64,000 nucleotides of DNA. Origin: Bacteroidota bacterium (GTDB taxonomy: Bacteria; Bacteroidota; Bacteroidia; Cytophagales; Cyclobacteriaceae). Positions within the stretch are counted from its first letter, which is position 1; every line of letters begins with the position of its first letter. Below are positions 16,479 to 24,558 of the stretch, piece after piece. The position numbers were made by a program, and so were the translations under genes. Under the pieces are notes generated by a model that was given only the letters and a program-made list of their open reading frames with translations, was not told the origin of the DNA and ran no database searches. The DNA is taken from assembly GCA_016178785.1 (NCBI GenBank), contig JACOSO010000016.1:28390-92389 (forward strand). Reading direction: 5' to 3'.

Positions 16479-17060
16479 ATGAATCACTCCCTCAACTCGG
16501 TCAATAGAATTTTGGTTGCATTTTGTGCTGTTGCGCTTGCATCAGCCTTCTTCACACCGTTGTGGCAAATTCTGATGTGGGCACCTCAATACCCTGAAGG
16601 ATTGGAAATGAAAATCTGGATCAACAACCTAACGGGCAATGTCAAAATCATCAGTGCACTGAATCACTACATTGGCATGCGCACTATTGAAGTCTCGATG
16701 TTCCCTGAATTTAAGTACATGATCTATATTGTTGGAGTCATCATTTCCATTGGACTTATCACTGCACTTATTAATAAGAGGTGGACGTTACTTATGTTTT
16801 TCATTTCACTTGGTGCAGCGGGATTAGGAGCTTTAATTGATTTTTATATGTGGGGCTACGATTATGGACACAACCTAAATCCTGATGCACCCATCAAAGT
16901 ACCTGGCATGACTTATCAACCTCCGCTCATCGGAACAAAACAACTTTTAAATTTTACCGCGTTCTCAGGCCCAGATATTGGCGGATGGATTTTTATTGCA
17001 GTTGCATGGATTATCTTTTTTGTTTTTATCGCTGAACAGTTCTTCCTAAAACCCAAATGA
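16479..17060 (+). CDS. Tetraspan membrane protein of the nos operon (NosB-like position)
   Basis: 193 residues with four hydrophobic helices (about residues 9-31, 78-98, 105-127 and 168-188). A periplasmic or cytosolic loop carries DFYMWGYDYGHNLNPDAPIK and PGMTYQPPLIG. Membrane proteins of this kind sit between nosZ and nosL in clade II clusters, where NosB is named, but I cannot show orthology. Role in electron supply or NosZ maturation is inferred from position. It is followed by nosL with a 1-base gap. Confidence 0.7.
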   Translation: MNHSLNSVNRILVAFCAVALASAFFTPLWQILMWAPQYPEGLEMKIWINNLTGNVKIISALNHYIGMRTIEVSMFPEFKYMIYIVGVIISIGLITALINKRWTLLMFFISLGAAGLGALIDFYMWGYDYGHNLNPDAPIKVPGMTYQPPLIGTKQLLNFTAFSGPDIGGWIFIAVAWIIFFVFIAEQFFLKPK

Positions 17061-17061
17061 T

Positions 17062-17685
17062 ATGAAAACTTGGTATAACAAATTGCCGCGAGCGATTGAC
17101 GTTGTTCCCTCACCCAATTTCGCAATCAGAAACTTCCACTCTTCTGCCACCCTCTCCCCAGGGAGAGGGTACCGCTTTTTTATGTTAGCGCAGACATTCA
17201 TTTGGGTGAGGGCGAGAACACTGCGACAATTTATTATTCTCCATAGGGCTCTCCTGTCACTCATTTTAATACTGGCTTTCTGCGCCAATTGCTCAATCAA
17301 ACCAGAGCCACTTCGTTATTCAAAGGACAACTGTAGTTTCTGCAAAATGACTTTAGTTGATGACAAGTTTGGTGGAGAGCTGGTAACAAAAAAGGGAAAA
17401 GTGTTCAAGTTCGATGACATCAAGTGCATGATTTCATTCTTAAATTCTTCCGAAAGAAAAGCGGAGGTATATTCTTATGAGTTAGTAGTGGATTACGCGC
17501 ACGCGGCTGATGAATTTGATTTGATTCCTGCAAGTGATGCTTTCTATCTACAGTCTTCTGAGTTAAAATCACCAATGGCAGGAAATGTTGCAGCTTTCAA
17601 AATGCTAGAAGAACTGCAAGACTATCAAAAGAAGTGGAATGGCTCAGCCATGTCATGGAATGAAGTGAAAGAAGTTTTCAAATGA
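17062..17685 (+). CDS. nosL: NosL copper chaperone, N-terminus altered by a palindromic repeat
   Basis: A lipoprotein chaperone that delivers copper to NosZ. The conserved core is CSFCKMTLVDDKFGGELV followed by KVFKFDDIKCMISFL, with the C-x2-C-x-M copper site. A hydrophobic signal (ALLSLILILAFCANC) begins only about 60 residues after the ATG at 17062 because a 106-bp palindromic element (17107-17212) is translated in between. An in-frame ATG at 17182, inside the element, would give a shorter N-region (MLAQTFIWVRA). Which start is used decides whether export works. The stop overlaps nosD by 4 bases. Confidence 0.85.
   Translation: MKTWYNKLPRAIDVVPSPNFAIRNFHSSATLSPGRGYRFFMLAQTFIWVRARTLRQFIILHRALLSLILILAFCANCSIKPEPLRYSKDNCSFCKMTLVDDKFGGELVTKKGKVFKFDDIKCMISFLNSSERKAEVYSYELVVDYAHAADEFDLIPASDAFYLQSSELKSPMAGNVAAFKMLEELQDYQKKWNGSAMSWNEVKEVFK
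17107..17212. repeat. REP-like palindromic element inside nosL
   Basis: It is bounded by 9-bp inverted ends CCCTCACCC (17107-17115) and GGGTGAGGG (17204-17212). An internal inverted repeat CCCTCTCCC-CA-GGGAGAGGG (17150-17169) forms a strong hairpin. The same ends and core recur at 20404-20465. The length of 106 bp is not a multiple of three, yet nosL remains open. Confidence 0.75.
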
Positions 17686-18923
17686 AAATACCTGTCACTA
17701 TAGCGTTTCTGTTTTTAATCGCATTTACTATTCAAGCTAAAAAAATAGTTGTTTCCGACAATTCATTAGCTAGAGTAATTGCAAGTGCAAAGGCCGGTGA
17801 TACGATTTGGATTAAGCCCGGAATTTATAAAACGGGAAACCTTTTAGTTACTAAGTCGCTCGTGATCATTGGCGAAGGACTACCAACCATAGATGGTGAA
17901 TACAAATATGAAATCTTCACTGTCAACGTGAAGAACGTAACGATCAAAGGCCTTCGATTAATCAACACCGGAACTTCTAGCACATTGGATTATGCCGCTA
18001 TCAAAGCTACCGGTGCAGACGACCTGAAAGTAATTGATAACATTCTGATCAACGCCTATTTTGGAATTCACATATCAAACACATCAGGCGCGCAAATTAT
18101 CGGAAACAAAATTTCAAGGGCACAAGCTGCTTCTGAAACTGCTGTAGGAAATGCCATTCACCTTTGGAAGAGTAATCACGCATTAATTGAACGCAATCAA
18201 GTTTCTGGTCATCGTGATGGAATCTATTTTGAATTCGTGACGAACTCGGTTATCAAAAACAATCATAGTGAGAAAAATATGCGGTACGGGCTTCACTTCA
18301 TGTTTTCAAATGAAGATCAATACATCGAAAATGAATTTGTAAACAACGGTGCCGGTGTAGCTGTGATGTATAGCTACGCGGTGAACATGATTAGAAATCT
18401 TTTCGCCAACAACTGGGGTTCCTCGGCTTACGGTTTGCTTTTAAAGGATATGCGCGACAGCGAAGTGATCAACAACCGATTCCTCAATAACACGATGGGA
18501 ATTTATATGGAGGGCAGCAGCCGCATCAATTTTACAAAGAATGAATTTTCCGGAAACGGATACGCCATTCGCATGCAAGCGAGCTGCGATGGAAATGTAT
18601 TTGATCAAAATAATTTTGAAGCCAACACTTTTGATATCGCCACCAACGGAACGATGGTGCTAAACAAAATGGAAAAAAATTACTGGGACAAGTACGAAGG
18701 CTATGATCTCAATAAAGATGGTCTGGGCGATACTTCTTATCATCCGGTAAATCTTTATTCAATGATTGTTGAACGTGTGCCGGTCGCAATACTATTATGG
18801 AGAAGTTTTATGGTATTTCTCATCGACAGGGCAGAAAAAAATCTCCCTGCAATTACTCCTGAAAATTTACTGGACAGTAAACCTTCAATGAAACCTTATG
18901 ATCTCCTTGCAAAAAGTAACTAA
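17682..18923 (+). CDS. nosD: NosD periplasmic copper-insertion protein
   Basis: A 413-residue Sec-exported protein (signal MKIPVTIAFLFLIAFTIQAK) made of right-handed parallel beta-helix repeats (NVTIKGLRLINTG, NHALIERNQVSGHRDGIYFE, MGIYMEGSSRINFTKNEFSG), the NosD/CASH architecture. It works with the NosFY transporter to assemble the CuZ centre of NosZ. A hydrophobic segment near residue 370 (VPVAILLWRSFMVFLI) may anchor it. It overlaps nosF by 26 bases. Confidence 0.93.
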   Translation: MKIPVTIAFLFLIAFTIQAKKIVVSDNSLARVIASAKAGDTIWIKPGIYKTGNLLVTKSLVIIGEGLPTIDGEYKYEIFTVNVKNVTIKGLRLINTGTSSTLDYAAIKATGADDLKVIDNILINAYFGIHISNTSGAQIIGNKISRAQAASETAVGNAIHLWKSNHALIERNQVSGHRDGIYFEFVTNSVIKNNHSEKNMRYGLHFMFSNEDQYIENEFVNNGAGVAVMYSYAVNMIRNLFANNWGSSAYGLLLKDMRDSEVINNRFLNNTMGIYMEGSSRINFTKNEFSGNGYAIRMQASCDGNVFDQNNFEANTFDIATNGTMVLNKMEKNYWDKYEGYDLNKDGLGDTSYHPVNLYSMIVERVPVAILLWRSFMVFLIDRAEKNLPAITPENLLDSKPSMKPYDLLAKSN

Positions 18924-19632
18924 GTTTTACGGAAGGTTAAAAACCCTTAGCGAAGTTGAACTCGAAATGAAGGCGGGTCATTGCTATGCGCTTCTTGGGC
19001 CGAATGGTTCAGGTAAAACAACGTTGATCAAATCTGTTCTTGGAATGGTGATACCCGACAGCGGTGAAATCAGAATCAATAATCAAAATGTAGCGGGGCA
19101 ATATCTTTATCGAAAGCAAATAGGTTACATGCCCCAGATAGGTCAGTATCCGGCTAACCTTCGCATGGCTCAACTTTTTGAAATGATGAAAGGCCTTCGC
19201 CCGGATGTAAAAAATACGGATGAAGAATTAATTGATTCATTTGGCCTTCGCCCCTTGATGGATAAAAGGATGTACTCTCTCTCTGGCGGCACCCGGCAAA
19301 AAGTAAGTGCAGCACTTGCTTTCCTATTTCGTCCTTTCATCTACATTTTAGATGAGCCCACCGCAGGCCTTGATCCTGTGGCTGTGGAAGTGTTGAAAGA
19401 GAAATTAATTCGTGAGAAGAAATCAGGGAAACTTTTCATCATCACTTCGCATATTCTCAATGACCTGGAAGACATCGTTACCGATATGGTTTATCTCTTC
19501 GAGGGCTCCATTCGATACAACAGTGCGATTGAAGATTTAAAAACGGAAACACGTGAGTCTTCTTTTGCTAAAGCAATTGCAGTGCTGATTAAAAATCAGG
19601 ATTTACAAATCAAAGAACTTGTAACACCATGA
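18898..19632 (+). CDS. nosF: NosF ABC transporter ATPase
   Basis: A 244-residue ABC ATPase that powers the NosFY/NosD sulfur or maturation transport for CuZ. Walker A is GPNGSGKTT near residues 35-43, the signature is LSGGTRQKV, and Walker B is FIYILDEPTAGLDP with a following H-loop in ITSHILND. The start at 18898 lies inside nosD, and the stop overlaps nosY by 4 bases, so the three genes are tightly coupled. Confidence 0.94.
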   Translation: MISLQKVTKFYGRLKTLSEVELEMKAGHCYALLGPNGSGKTTLIKSVLGMVIPDSGEIRINNQNVAGQYLYRKQIGYMPQIGQYPANLRMAQLFEMMKGLRPDVKNTDEELIDSFGLRPLMDKRMYSLSGGTRQKVSAALAFLFRPFIYILDEPTAGLDPVAVEVLKEKLIREKKSGKLFIITSHILNDLEDIVTDMVYLFEGSIRYNSAIEDLKTETRESSFAKAIAVLIKNQDLQIKELVTP

Positions 19633-20396
19633 CACGAATGCTCAAATATGTTTTACAAGACGTCCTTCGTGCAAGGTTCGTTCTTTTTTACATGGTATTC
19701 ATGATGGCGGTGACTACCATTCTATTCCAGCTGGACAGCGATCCTGCCAAAGTGGTTATGAGTTTACTCAATGTAGTATTGTTGGTCGTGCCCCTGGTAA
19801 GTATCGTATTTACCACGATTCATTATTTCAACTCTTACGAATTTATTCTGCTCTTGATGGCGCAGCCAATCAATCGCAAATCAGTTTTTTTGAGTCAATA
19901 TGCCGGGGTTGCCTCTTCACTCTGTCTTTCGTTATTAATTGGTATTGGATTGCCGGCATTAGCATTTGGTGCTGCAACACAAGTTCTTCCGTTGATCAAC
20001 GTTGGACTATTCCTCACGTGTATTTTTGTATCACTCGGTTTTCTGGCTTCAAGTCTCACACGTGATAAAGCGAAAGCAATAGGCATTGCGCTTTTGTTTT
20101 GGTTCTACTTCACTCTAATCTATGATGGTATTCTCCTTTGGGTGATTTATGCATTCAATGATTATCCACTAGAAACACCAACATTAATTCTTACAAGTCT
20201 CAATCCAGTCGATCTCGCACGCATCATGATGTTGCTATCTATGGACATCTCCGCGCTCATGGGTTACACCGGAGCGTTCTTCAAAGATTTTTTTGGAAGT
20301 GGTTTTGGTATTCTATTTTCATTTGCGATGATGGGACTGTGGGTGATGTGGCCTTTGCTATTAGCATTAAGAAGATTCAAAAAAAATGATCTATGA
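19629..20396 (+). CDS. nosY: NosY ABC transporter permease
   Basis: 255 residues with about six transmembrane helices (for example FVLFYMVFMMAVTTILFQL, VVLLVVPLVSIVFTTIHYF, AIGIALLFWFYFTLIYDGILL). It is the membrane partner of NosF in the CuZ maturation transporter. The conserved feature SLNPVDLARIM is typical of NosY permeases. It ends 7 bp before a REP-like palindrome. Confidence 0.92.
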   Translation: MTRMLKYVLQDVLRARFVLFYMVFMMAVTTILFQLDSDPAKVVMSLLNVVLLVVPLVSIVFTTIHYFNSYEFILLLMAQPINRKSVFLSQYAGVASSLCLSLLIGIGLPALAFGAATQVLPLINVGLFLTCIFVSLGFLASSLTRDKAKAIGIALLFWFYFTLIYDGILLWVIYAFNDYPLETPTLILTSLNPVDLARIMMLLSMDISALMGYTGAFFKDFFGSGFGILFSFAMMGLWVMWPLLLALRRFKKNDL

Positions 20397-20403
20397 ATAA
20401 TTT

Positions 20404-20465
20404 CCCTCACCCGTCCTCGTGCCTCGGACACCCCTCTCCCCAGGGAGAGGGGAAGGGGGTGAGGG
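20404..20465. repeat. REP-like palindromic element after nosY
   Basis: CCCTCACCC (20404-20412) and GGGTGAGGG (20457-20465) bound a GC-rich core containing CCCCTCTCCC-CA-GGGAGAGGGG. It is a shorter sibling of the element within nosL. It may stabilise or terminate the nos transcript before the FAS1 gene, although no T-tract follows. Confidence 0.75.
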
Positions 20466-20505
20466 ATTTTAAAAACCGACTATAAAAACCTAAATCAACC
20501 AAGTT

Positions 20506-21072
20506 ATGAAATCGATTTTAATTAAATCCCTTATAGCAGCATCGGTAAGTTCTGTCTTATTTGTTGCTTGTCAATCAAAACAAACTGAATCCGCGACAAG
20601 TAGTGTTGCCGAAGCTCCTGCACTTGGCGGACAGTCGTCCGTGAAGGATGATGCATCCGCAAAAAATGTGGTGCAAGTGGCGGTGGCATCAAAAGATCAT
20701 TCCACATTAGTGACAGCAGTTACATCTGCTGATTTAGTTGATGCGCTTTCTAACGCTGGGCCGTTCACCGTTTTCGCTCCCACCAATGCAGCCTTTGCCA
20801 AACTTCCGGAAGGAACGCTTGAAGGGCTTTTAAAACCTGAAAAGAAAAATGACTTGCAAAACATTCTTCAATATCATGTAGCTGTTGGTGTTTATCAACT
20901 GGAAAATTTAAATGACGGCCAAAAATTGGGAATGGTAAATGGAGATAACGTTACTTTTACCATGAAAGATGGAAAGTTGACGATCAATGGCGCCTCAATT
21001 ATTGGAACCGTGAAAGCTTCCAACGGAGTGGTCTACATTATTGACAACGTTTTGCTTCCCCCTTCAAAATAA
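20506..21072 (+). CDS. Fasciclin (FAS1) domain lipoprotein
   Basis: A 188-residue lipoprotein (signal to LFVAC, Cys22) with one FAS1 domain. The H1 motif region is GPFTVFAPTNAAFAKLP near residues 85-101 and the H2-like end is NGVVYIIDNVLLPP. It probably sits in the periplasm or on the outer membrane. It is downstream of nosY beyond the repeat, so it may be the last nos-operon gene or separately expressed. A role in N2O reduction is not established by the sequence. Confidence 0.85.
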   Translation: MKSILIKSLIAASVSSVLFVACQSKQTESATSSVAEAPALGGQSSVKDDASAKNVVQVAVASKDHSTLVTAVTSADLVDALSNAGPFTVFAPTNAAFAKLPEGTLEGLLKPEKKNDLQNILQYHVAVGVYQLENLNDGQKLGMVNGDNVTFTMKDGKLTINGASIIGTVKASNGVVYIIDNVLLPPSK

Positions 21073-21120
21073 TTGCTTAAAAAAAACAATACTACTTGTC
21101 GATTGCTCAAGACATGTACA

Positions 21121-21240
21121 ACGGTCAAGCCAAGCTTTAATCTAAAACGCTCGGATTTACATTCTCTATTTAAGCCCCTTCTCCCGAGGAGCCGGGGTTG
21201 GGGATGAGGCATGACAAAAATCAGTTTATGGCTTGACCGT
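21121..21240. repeat. 120-bp element with 12-bp terminal inverted repeats
   Basis: ACGGTCAAGCCA (21121-21132) and TGGCTTGACCGT (21229-21240) are perfect inverted ends. Between them is a GC-rich hairpin (GCCCCTTCTCC...GGGGTTGGGG, about 21174-21204) related to the REP-like elements nearby, plus the FNR-type site at 21212-21223. It resembles a MITE that carries, or landed beside, the operator of the USP/ccoI promoter. Confidence 0.55.
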
Positions 21241-21276
21241 GATCAATCCGGTTCAATGGATTCGGTTATAGTTTTG
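21212..21276 (+). promoter_or_regulatory. FNR-type site plus exact -7 box, USP/ccoI promoter
   Basis: TGACAAAAATCA at 21212-21223 is followed exactly 57 bp later by TAGTTTTG at 21269-21276, a full TAnnTTTG match. The USP ATG is at 21295 (or 21301). The operator lies inside the inverted-repeat element at 21121-21240, while the -7 box lies outside it. Confidence 0.65.
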
Positions 21277-21294
21277 ACTCATCATCAAAACTAA

Positions 21295-22152
21295 ATGGCC
21301 ATGAAAAAGATACTTGTTCCCTGCGATTTTTCTAAACCTGCGATCAGCGCTTATCGCCAGGCTTTAGGTGTTGCTGCTCAATCCAATGGCGTTGTTCATT
21401 TGCTTCATGTGATTGAGCCTCCGATTTTAAATGATACCATGCTTATGCCTACGCTGAATTTCGAAGAAGAACTCATGAAAGAATTGAAGGAAAAAGCGGA
21501 AGGTTCATTTAAAAATGTCATTAAGGAAAATAAAGTTGACTATGTGAAAGTCAAATTCGACATTCAGTATGGAGCGGTGTCAAACACTATTCAGGAATAC
21601 ATCAAAGAGCACGAGATCGATCTCATCATCATGGGATCAACTGGAGCGAGTGGACTCAAAGAATATTTTATCGGATCAAATGCCGAAAGGATTGTTCGCC
21701 AATCTCCTGTACCGGTTCTTGTGGTCAAAGAATTCTATGAATGGCCCGTCAAAAATATTGTGTTTCCCAACGAGCTGGACACAGAGCACCAGGAAGACCT
21801 GGTGATGAAGGTGAAAGAGCTGCAGAATTTCTTTAAAGCAAAACTTCACATCGTCTACATTAATACGGCATCCAATTTTGTGGTTGACACCGTTATACGT
21901 CCGCAGCTTCAGGAATTTGCCGATCGCTATATGCTCAAAGATTACACCATCAACATTTTCAATCACGTTTCAACCCAGGAAGGTGTCATTGAGTTTACAA
22001 AAATGATCGAAGGCGATTTAATTGCCATCGGAACACACGGTCGCAGAGGCATCAATCATCTAATGAAAGGAAGTATTGCCGAAGACCTGGTCAACCATAC
22101 GGAATGCCTGATCTGGACTTACAAGCTGAAGAACGAATTAATCGAAGCCTAA
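21295..22152 (+). CDS. Universal stress protein, tandem UspA domains
   Basis: 285 residues, two UspA domains: KKILVPCDFSKPAISAY with loop IIMGSTGASGLKEYFIGSNAE, then NIVFPNEL with loop AIGTHGRRGINHLMKGSIAE. Both keep nucleotide-loop glycines. It begins a probable operon with ccoI, the CoA-transferase gene and ccoS. An equally good ATG at 21301 would remove two residues. It is the most divergent of the two-domain USPs in this window. Confidence 0.87.
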   Translation: MAMKKILVPCDFSKPAISAYRQALGVAAQSNGVVHLLHVIEPPILNDTMLMPTLNFEEELMKELKEKAEGSFKNVIKENKVDYVKVKFDIQYGAVSNTIQEYIKEHEIDLIIMGSTGASGLKEYFIGSNAERIVRQSPVPVLVVKEFYEWPVKNIVFPNELDTEHQEDLVMKVKELQNFFKAKLHIVYINTASNFVVDTVIRPQLQEFADRYMLKDYTINIFNHVSTQEGVIEFTKMIEGDLIAIGTHGRRGINHLMKGSIAEDLVNHTECLIWTYKLKNELIEA

Positions 22153-22157
22153 ACATC

Positions 22158-24554
22158 GTGGAAGAAATTGCAACAGAGAAGGAGCGGGCAATCCAAACCA
22201 TTTGTTTCCATTGCGGCCAGAATTGCGAAGAAACCCATTGGCTGGATGAGAAAGTATTTTGTTGCTACGGCTGCAAGACGGTTTATGAGATTTTAAACGC
22301 TAATGATCTTTGTGAATATTACCAACTCGACAATCATCCCGGCATTTCACTGCGAAATATTGACGATAAAAATTTCTTGTACCTCGATGAAGAGCCTATT
22401 CGAAAGAAACTGACCACATTCGATTCTGAAGATTTCGCTAAAATCACCTTTGCTATTCCATCCATCCATTGTGTGTCATGCATTTGGCTTCTCGAAAACC
22501 TTCAAAAAATTGATCACGGTGTTCTTCGCGCAGAAGTAAACTTTGTTGGCAAATCGGTTGCAATAGAATTTGTTCCTGATCGCATCAAACTAAGTAAGCT
22601 GGCCGGACTTTTGAGTTCATTGGGTTATGCCCCGCAAATTAATCTTGATGCTGACGGAAAAATTAATCGCGCATTAACTAATCCTATAGTTTTTAAGTTG
22701 GCTGTTGCCGGCTTCTGCTTTGGCAACGTGATGCTTTTCAGTTTTCCAGAATATCTTGGACTCGATCAAACAGATCCTTTTTTAATCAGAATATTTTCAT
22801 TCCTAAATCTGGCCCTGGCCGTCCCTGTATTTTTCTATAGTGGTTTTGATTATTTAAGATCGGCAGCTAAAAGTTTTAAACAGCGGCAGATCAACATAGA
22901 CGTTCCCATCGCTGCCGGTCTCATTGCATTGTTTTTCAGAAGTGCCTTTGACATCATGACCAATACCGGTTCCGGTTATTTAGATTCCTTCACAGGTCTG
23001 GTTTTCTTTTTGCTCATCGGCCGATGGTTTCAAAGCAAAACGTATGAGAGCTTGGCCTTTGATCGCGACTTCAAATCATACTTTCCGCTCGCAGTTCAGC
23101 GAATGGTCAATAACGAATGGAGGTCGGTTATCATTTACCATTTATCACCCGGAGATTTAATTCAAATCAGGAATATGGAAATCATTCCTGCCGACAGTAC
23201 GCTCGTTGATGATTACGCTTTCATCGATTACAGTTTTGTAACTGGAGAGTCAAGACCCGTAAAGCCTAAGCAAGGAGATAAAATTTATGCAGGTGGCCGA
23301 CTGATTGGGCAACCTATACAGCTTATTATTGAAAAGTCAACTTCCCAAAGTCAACTGACAAGTCTCTGGAACAATCCTGCTTTCGGAAAAGCAAATGAAA
23401 GCAAATACAAAAAAATAATCGATCAATCAGCGCGTGCATTCACCTGGGTAGTTTTAGTGATTGCAGTCATTACTGCTGTCTATTGGCGGTTCACCAATTC
23501 TTCTCAAATGTGGTTGGTGCTCACTTCTGTTTTGATGGTAGCATGTCCTTGTGCCCTGGCACTTGCTGCACCATTCACCTACGGAAATATGATGCGCGTT
23601 TTTGGAAGGAATCAATTCTATTTAAAAAATGCCGATGTGATTGAACGCATCGCAGCCATTGATTCAATTGTATTCGATAAGACAGGGACAGTAACTCATG
23701 GAAATAAACCGAAAGTAGAATTCTGCGGGAAATTAAGTGATGAAGAACTTGGAGTAATCAAGCTGCTTACCGGCTCATCTACACATCCGTTAAGTATTAT
23801 GATAGCGCAGTCGATCAATAAAATTTCTAACGAGAAAATTCTTGAGTTCAAAGAAATGCCTAATAAAGGAATTCAAGGAATAGTGAATGGCCATTTTATA
23901 AAAATAGGTTCACCCGAATTCGTGGATGCCACCCACTTAAGCGACTCTCAAGGGTCAAATGTCTTTGTCTCGATAGATGGCGAGGTGATCGGGTATTTTC
24001 ACATCCAAACCTCACTACGGAAAAATATCAAAGGCATGATCGATCGCCTGGGGAAAAAATGCGATGCACTTCTTTCCGGTGATACAGAAAATGATGCGTC
24101 TGCGATGAAATCGCTATTCACAGATCATACACTTTTGTTTTTCAATAAATCCCCTCACGACAAACTTGAATACATTCACAATTTGCAGCAGCATGGAAAA
24201 ACGGTTTTAATGGTGGGCGATGGCCTCAACGATTCTGGTGCCCTGAAACAAAGTGATGTGGGCATCGCCATAACCGACAATGTGGGCGTGTTTACTCCGG
24301 CATGTGATGGCATTCTCAACGGACATAAGTTAAGTTCGCTCGATAAATTCATTTCGCTGGCAAAATCATCAACAGTCATTCTGAAAAGTGCATTTGTCAT
24401 CTCATTCCTTTACAACGCGGTAGCATTAGGTTTTGCTGTAACCGGAAACCTAACCCCACTCACCGCTGCCGTGCTTATGCCATTGAGCAGCATTAGCGTA
24501 GTTGGTTTCTCTTCTATTGCGGTCAACACAGTAGCTAAACATAAATTAAAATAA
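22158..24554 (+). CDS. ccoI: Copper-transporting P1B-type ATPase CcoI (cbb3 oxidase assembly)
   Basis: An inner-membrane ATPase of about 798 residues that exports copper for the CuB site of cytochrome cbb3 oxidase. Order: N-terminal cysteine-rich metal domain (CFHCGQNC, CCYGCKTVYE), an HMA-like domain with CVSCIWL, transmembrane helices, the TGES loop (FVTGESRPVKP), the CPC copper site ACPCALALAAP, DKTGT phosphorylation site and GDGLNDSGAL hinge. A GTG at 22158 follows the USP stop. An ATG at 22104 in the same frame would overlap the USP by 49 bases and add 18 unconserved-looking residues. It is unlinked from the ccoNOP genes but co-located with ccoS. Confidence 0.93.
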   Translation: MEEIATEKERAIQTICFHCGQNCEETHWLDEKVFCCYGCKTVYEILNANDLCEYYQLDNHPGISLRNIDDKNFLYLDEEPIRKKLTTFDSEDFAKITFAIPSIHCVSCIWLLENLQKIDHGVLRAEVNFVGKSVAIEFVPDRIKLSKLAGLLSSLGYAPQINLDADGKINRALTNPIVFKLAVAGFCFGNVMLFSFPEYLGLDQTDPFLIRIFSFLNLALAVPVFFYSGFDYLRSAAKSFKQRQINIDVPIAAGLIALFFRSAFDIMTNTGSGYLDSFTGLVFFLLIGRWFQSKTYESLAFDRDFKSYFPLAVQRMVNNEWRSVIIYHLSPGDLIQIRNMEIIPADSTLVDDYAFIDYSFVTGESRPVKPKQGDKIYAGGRLIGQPIQLIIEKSTSQSQLTSLWNNPAFGKANESKYKKIIDQSARAFTWVVLVIAVITAVYWRFTNSSQMWLVLTSVLMVACPCALALAAPFTYGNMMRVFGRNQFYLKNADVIERIAAIDSIVFDKTGTVTHGNKPKVEFCGKLSDEELGVIKLLTGSSTHPLSIMIAQSINKISNEKILEFKEMPNKGIQGIVNGHFIKIGSPEFVDATHLSDSQGSNVFVSIDGEVIGYFHIQTSLRKNIKGMIDRLGKKCDALLSGDTENDASAMKSLFTDHTLLFFNKSPHDKLEYIHNLQQHGKTVLMVGDGLNDSGALKQSDVGIAITDNVGVFTPACDGILNGHKLSSLDKFISLAKSSTVILKSAFVISFLYNAVALGFAVTGNLTPLTAAVLMPLSSISVVGFSSIAVNTVAKHKLK

Positions 24555-24558
24555 GGTT

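Noticed and set aside
17107..17212. Insertion sequence in nosL
   Set aside because: Only 106 bp, no transposase and no target duplication visible. It is a non-coding palindromic repeat.
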